From contig DIAM01000002.1 in the NCBI GenBank assembly GCA_002416505.1, positions 1 to 64,000 of the forward strand: a stretch of 64,000 bases of DNA, written 5' to 3'. Origin of the DNA: Gammaproteobacteria bacterium UBA5078 (GTDB taxonomy: Bacteria; Pseudomonadota; Gammaproteobacteria; Pseudomonadales; Pseudohongiellaceae). Each line of letters begins with the position of its first letter. Position 1 is the first letter of the stretch. Below, in pieces: positions 60,721-64,000 of this stretch. The notes beneath the pieces are model-generated. The model was not told the origin of the DNA. It did not search any database and saw nothing but the letters and a program-made list of their open reading frames with translations. Made by a program: the position numbers and the translations under genes.

Positions 60721-62163
60721 CTAGTACACACTCAGCATGGAATCGATATTGATGCCGCTATCGCGCATGCGAGCCATCTTGTAACGCAAAGTGCGCGCAC
60801 TGACGCCTAAAACCTCGGCTGTCTCCTTGCGGCGTCCGCCTTGGGCGCGCAGCGTGCTGAGAATTATCTCGAACTCGCGCTGCTTCAGATCGCTGCCCAG
60901 AACACCAAATTCGTTCTCGTCTTCTGCACTTGCAGTTTCCGTGCCTTGTTCGGGCGTCAATGCCTTGACAGGGTCTCTGGACTCGACGTTGACTAGACGA
61001 GAGGGAGTATTCAAAGACATGCTCGGATGCACCGCAGCGCCTTCTACCGCAAGACTCGCCGCCCTTATGACATTGCCGTCTTGAATAATCAGCGCACGCT
61101 GAATGACGTTGTCCAACTCCCGCACATTGCCTGGCCAGGAATAGGTTTCCAGCATCTGCTGCGCCTCATAGTCGAAACTAAGATGGCCGCGCGCCATTTT
61201 TTTGCCATGTCGCTGCAATAGACGATTGGCCAGTGGCAGGATGTCTTTCTTGCGCTGGCGCAGTGGCAACCACTGCAGTGGGAATACGCTTAGGCGGTAA
61301 TACAGATCCTCACGGAACGTGCCATCGATCACACATTGGCGCAGGTCACGGTTCGTGGTGGCGATAACGCGCACGTCCAAGGAGATCGTACGACGACCGC
61401 CCACTCGCTCGACCTCACGCTCTTGCAGAACGCGCAGAATCTTCGCTTGTAGGCCGATATCCATCTCGGAGATCTCGTCCAGTAGAATCGTGCCGCCATC
61501 GGCTTGCTCGAACTTGCCCTCGCTACTGGCATAGGCACCGGTAAAGGCACCCTTCTCATGGCCGAACAGCGTGGCCTCGAGCATGTTCTCAGGGATTGCC
61601 GCGCAATTTATCGCGACAAACGGCTTCTCGGCGCGCGGCGACTGACGGTGGATATAACGCGCGAGCACTTCCTTGCCCGTGCCGCTCTCACCGGAGATCA
61701 TCACTGTGGCGTCAACGCCCGCCACCTTACGTGCCATAGCTAATACTTGCTGGCTAGACTCGGCCTCGGCGACCGGCTCGGCGTCTGTCAACTTGGCAGG
61801 CGCAACGACATATTGACGCACGGCCTCTACCAGTGTCTGGGGATCGAAGGGCTTGACCAGATAGTCCACGGCACCGTTGCGCATCGCATCGACCGACTTG
61901 CTGATACTGCCGTAGGCCGTAATTAGCAGCACTGGCAGCGTGGGCAACTGCACGCGTAGACGCTGCAATAACTCGTAGCCATCGATGTCACCCATGTTGA
62001 CATCGGACACCAACATGTCCACCGCTTTAGTGGCGAGCAATTCCAAGGCCTCTTCTGCAGAGCACGCGGGTATCACACGAAAGCCGGCGAGCTCTAGCGT
62101 GTCGCACAGTGCCTCACGTAGATCCCAATCGTCTTCCGCTACCATGATTGTGGCCTTACTCAT
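60721..62163 (-). CDS. fleR: Sigma-54-dependent response regulator FleR
   Basis: Activator of mid-class flagellar genes, the partner of FleS. Receiver domain (phosphoacceptor Asp in DMLVSDVNMGDIDGYELL), AAA+ domain with GESGTGKEVLARYIH and the sigma-54 contact loop EKGAFTGAYASS, and a C-terminal Fis-type helix-turn-helix (RRKETAEVLGVSARTLRYKMAR). The ATG at 62163 gives 480 residues and has GAGG before it; the longer frame to 62511 lies within fleS. It follows fleS by 13 bases. Confidence 0.96.
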   Translation of the reverse strand: MSKATIMVAEDDWDLREALCDTLELAGFRVIPACSAEEALELLATKAVDMLVSDVNMGDIDGYELLQRLRVQLPTLPVLLITAYGSISKSVDAMRNGAVDYLVKPFDPQTLVEAVRQYVVAPAKLTDAEPVAEAESSQQVLAMARKVAGVDATVMISGESGTGKEVLARYIHRQSPRAEKPFVAINCAAIPENMLEATLFGHEKGAFTGAYASSEGKFEQADGGTILLDEISEMDIGLQAKILRVLQEREVERVGGRRTISLDVRVIATTNRDLRQCVIDGTFREDLYYRLSVFPLQWLPLRQRKKDILPLANRLLQRHGKKMARGHLSFDYEAQQMLETYSWPGNVRELDNVIQRALIIQDGNVIRAASLAVEGAAVHPSMSLNTPSRLVNVESRDPVKALTPEQGTETASAEDENEFGVLGSDLKQREFEIILSTLRAQGGRRKETAEVLGVSARTLRYKMARMRDSGINIDSMLSVY

Positions 62164-62176
62164 AACAACCTCTTCT

Positions 62177-63445
62177 CTATTCGCTATCGATGGGGGTAAG
62201 TGGAGCTTGTTGCTGCGCCGCCAGCGGCAGCACGAAGCCGGCACAGGTGCCAGTCTCTGTGTTGGGTGCGCATTCCGATTCCATGAAGAAACTGCCCTTG
62301 TGGGCCTTCGCCACGACTTGTGCGACGGACAGGCCGAGGCCAGTCCCCTGCGCGCGCGTGGTGAAGAACGCCTCCGTGATCTGTTCCTGTAGGGCTGCTG
62401 GAATGCCGGGACCATTGTCTTGTACAAATAGCTTGAGCGTGTGCTCATCGACGCGCTGCGCGCCGATCTGCAGACACGCGCTAGGGCCTGCGGCCTGTAG
62501 TGCATTCTCAATAAGATTTAACATGGCACCGATGAGGGACTCGCGATTACACAGCAGCAATGCCTCTGGGCACTCGTTGTGCCACTGCCAGTCGAAGCCG
62601 TTGCGCATCAACACCTCCGCTGCGATCTGCAGCTCGTCGAATAGCGCCTCGGTGCTGATGGTCTCGTCGAGAACCGCATCGCCTCTGGCGAAGATCAGCA
62701 TGTCTTTTACCTGTCGCTCCATATTGTGTAGGCGCGACATAATCTTGCTGGCATAGCGCAGCGACTGTTCGCGGCCGACCTGTGGATTCTCGAGTTGTCC
62801 GGCGTAGAGCATGGCCGCGGACAGGGGCGTACGAATCTGGTGAGCGAGAGAGGAGACCATCTTGCCCATGGCGGAAAGACGTTGGTGACGGCTCAGATGT
62901 TGCTGCAGGCGGCGCGTCTCGGTCTGATCGGTAAGCAGGATGATCTGCCCCGGCTCGTCATTGAGCGAGCGCGTGGCCAAGCTGATGCGCTTACCATTCT
63001 TCAGGGATATCTCGTGGCCATCGTCCAGGCGTGGGGCGAAGCGCTGCGCGATGATGTCACGCCAGTACTGACCCTCTAAGGGCTCACCCAGCAATTCGAG
63101 CGCCGCGGCGTTGCAGTCGGTAACCTGCCCTTGGCTATTGAGAACGATGACGCCGCCGGGCAGCAATTGCAGCAGATTCTCGAGGCGACTGGCGATGCGC
63201 TCTTTCTCGGAGATCTCTCGCAGGCGCTGGCGATTGGCCTGCTCTACCTCATGGGTAAGCTCCGCGACGCGGTCCTGTAGTAGCTCGTAGGCGGTGCTCA
63301 GTTCATTGGACAGATCGTTGAACGCGCGGAACGCGAGATTGAGCGCCTCTGGGCTATCCAGCTCCAGCGCCTGATCGGTCAAGGGCCGAATCCTGGTGAG
63401 GGACTCGCCTTGTTCGCTTCTGTAGGTGTTCGCGACTGCCGCCAT
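62177..63445 (-). CDS. fleS: Flagellar sensor histidine kinase FleS
   Basis: Soluble sensor kinase for FleR. A coiled coil (residues ~50-90) leads to a PAS domain (NLLQLLPGGVIVLNSQGQVTDCN), then the HisKA helix with the phosphorylated His in LAHQIRTPLSAAML, and the HATPase domain (NLIENALQAAG, VQDNGPGIPAALQ, GTGLGLSVAQVVAKAHKG). No membrane segment. 422 residues. A perfect sigma-54 promoter lies 58 bases upstream. In Pseudomonas fleQ precedes fleS; here dcd does. Confidence 0.96.
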   Translation of the reverse strand: MAAVANTYRSEQGESLTRIRPLTDQALELDSPEALNLAFRAFNDLSNELSTAYELLQDRVAELTHEVEQANRQRLREISEKERIASRLENLLQLLPGGVIVLNSQGQVTDCNAAALELLGEPLEGQYWRDIIAQRFAPRLDDGHEISLKNGKRISLATRSLNDEPGQIILLTDQTETRRLQQHLSRHQRLSAMGKMVSSLAHQIRTPLSAAMLYAGQLENPQVGREQSLRYASKIMSRLHNMERQVKDMLIFARGDAVLDETISTEALFDELQIAAEVLMRNGFDWQWHNECPEALLLCNRESLIGAMLNLIENALQAAGPSACLQIGAQRVDEHTLKLFVQDNGPGIPAALQEQITEAFFTTRAQGTGLGLSVAQVVAKAHKGSFFMESECAPNTETGTCAGFVLPLAAQQQAPLTPIDSE

Positions 63446-63502
63446 GATGATTCCATTGAGTCAGAATTTTGGGCCGTTAATACGGCTCTCACTACTCGGA
63501 AC

Positions 63503-63518
63503 AGCAATCTCTGTGCCA
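63503..63518 (-). promoter_or_regulatory. Sigma-54 promoter of fleSR
   Basis: On the minus strand TGGCAC-AGAGA-TTGCT is a perfect consensus -24/-12. Transcription would start near 63491, about 46 bases before the fleS ATG. Confidence 0.9.
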
Positions 63519-63570
63519 GACTTCGAAACTACGTAATTTCAATCACTTAAGAATAGCGCCATGCGCAATG

Positions 63571-63584
63571 GTCAATATTTTGAC
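63571..63584. promoter_or_regulatory. FleQ-box-like palindrome upstream of fleSR
   Basis: GTCAATATTTTGAC is a near-perfect palindrome matching GTCAATAAATTGAC at 12 of 14. It lies 53 bases upstream of the -24 element, the position expected of a FleQ enhancer site; P. aeruginosa fleSR is also FleQ-activated from upstream. Confidence 0.65.
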
Positions 63585-63613
63585 CTTTCCGGGCGGTTTT
63601 GAGGCGGGGGTTT

Positions 63614-63648
63614 GACTGGGGTCGGCGTCAATTTTCCGCTCCCCAGTC
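63614..63648 (-). terminator. Hairpin after dcd
   Basis: Perfect 8-base arms GACTGGGG / CCCCAGTC around 19 bases, just past the dcd stop. There is no T run on the minus strand. The loop contains GGCGTCAATTT, a sequence also found near the flhA and fliL promoters. Confidence 0.4.
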
Positions 63649-63660
63649 TAGGCTTCGTGC

Positions 63661-64000
63661 TTAGGCTTTAGGAGGGGTAACGCCGGTCTGGCCCATATAC
63701 TTGCCGCCGCGCTGCTTATAGGTGACTTCGCATTGCTCGTCGGACTGATAGAACAACATCTGCGCGACGCCTTCGTTCGCGTAGATCTTGGCGGGCAGCG
63801 GCGTGGTGTTAGAGAATTCGAGGGTGACATGCCCTTCCCACTCGGGCTCCAGAGGCGTGACGTTGACGATGAGCCCGCAGCGGGCATAGGTCGATTTGCC
63901 TAGGCAGACCACCAAGACATCGCTAGGAATGCGGAAGTACTCGACGGTGCGGGCCAGCGCGAAGGAGTTAGGGGGGATGATGCAGTAGTCTTCCTCGATG
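63661..64000 (-). CDS. dcd: dCTP deaminase, 5' part cut by window end
   Basis: Deaminates dCTP to dUTP for dTMP synthesis. The visible C-terminal ~112 residues include NSFALARTVEYFRIP, CLGKSTYARCGLIVNVTPLEPEWEGHVTLEFSN (in two motifs: CLGKSTYARCGL and TPLEPEWEGHVTLEFSN with the catalytic Glu), and KIYANEGVAQMLF. The C-terminus KYMGQTGVTPPKA is the usual one. The N-terminal part is beyond the window. Confidence 0.93.
   Translation of the reverse strand, partial: IEEDYCIIPPNSFALARTVEYFRIPSDVLVVCLGKSTYARCGLIVNVTPLEPEWEGHVTLEFSNTTPLPAKIYANEGVAQMLFYQSDEQCEVTYKQRGGKYMGQTGVTPPKA

Noticed and set aside
60755..60775. Possible sigma-54 promoter for fliE inside the end of fleR (TGGCTCGCATGCGCG)
   Set aside because: GG-GC spacing is nine bases rather than ten, and the rest of the match is poor.
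62164..62511. N-terminal extension of fleR by 116 codons
   Set aside because: It lies inside fleS in another frame. The receiver domain starts correctly at the ATG at 62163 with GAGG before it.
1..64000. tRNA, rRNA, CRISPR array, prophage, insertion sequence or restriction/defence system
   Set aside because: No T-loop/anticodon patterns, no regularly spaced repeats, no transposase, integrase or defence motifs were found in genes or gaps.

Overview
The window looks like chromosomal DNA of a polarly flagellated, respiring gammaproteobacterium close to Pseudomonadales/Cellvibrionales. This rests on gene order: wbpM/wbpL-lapA-ihfB-rpsA-cmk/tyrA-pheA-gyrA-mtaD-ubiG-mupP-yciK, ccmA-I beside fliA-fleN-flhF-flhA, and fliLMNOPQR and fleSR-fliEFGHIJK are all arranged much as in Pseudomonas. 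Genes are dense, ATGA/GTGA overlaps are common, and I see no prophage, insertion sequence, CRISPR array, tRNA or rRNA.

Layout. 0.2-3.5 kb: a membrane PAS-GGDEF-EAL c-di-GMP enzyme and a periplasmic cyclophilin. 3.5-8.6 kb (minus): a UDP-sugar dehydratase (wbpM-like) and an undecaprenyl-phosphate sugar transferase (wbpL/wecA-like), then ComEA, PyrF, LapA and IhfB. This is the O-antigen position of Pseudomonas, but without a polymer cassette. 8.6-15.5 kb (minus): rpsA, a fused prephenate dehydrogenase-cytidylate kinase, a prephenate dehydratase without a chorismate mutase domain, and gyrA. 15.9-21.7 kb (plus): mtaD-ubiG-mupP-yciK, then a tandem pair of GGDEF proteins of which the second has a degenerate active site. 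21.7-33.1 kb: rluB-scpB-scpA-trpS, yciO/yciI, a cyclophilin-xthA pair, a HemD-like protein, a 33-residue membrane peptide gene not previously called, moaB-moaA and an acyl-CoA ligase. 33.3-40.7 kb (minus): the complete System I cytochrome c maturation operon ccmABCDEFGHI. 40.9-63.4 kb (minus): flagellar genes, comprising a DUF2802 protein, fliA, fleN, flhF, flhA, flhB, fliRQPONML, fliKJIHGFE and fleR-fleS. The window ends inside dcd.

How the genes work together. The flagellar block encodes the export gate (FlhAB, FliPQRO), ATPase complex (FliHIJ), MS and C rings (FliFGMN), FliE, FliL, the hook-length ruler FliK, the polar placement and number regulators FlhF/FleN, sigma-28 FliA and the FleSR two-component system. 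Three near-consensus sigma-54 promoters precede flhA, fliL and fleS. FleQ-box-like palindromes lie near each of them, so the Pseudomonas-type hierarchy (FleQ/RpoN, then FleSR) appears to operate. Several c-di-GMP genes share the window, which fits FleQ being a c-di-GMP-responsive regulator.

Most notable: the TyrA-Cmk fusion; the trimmed PheA; the active/degenerate GGDEF pair that keeps the inhibitory site in both; a four-copy intergenic repeat family with two covarying internal hairpins inside copy-specific outer stems (two copies at 25.6-26.0 kb, two between fliR and flhB); the small membrane-peptide gene with three TGTTAC direct repeats upstream; and the absence of the chemotaxis genes that usually sit between fliA and ccmA.
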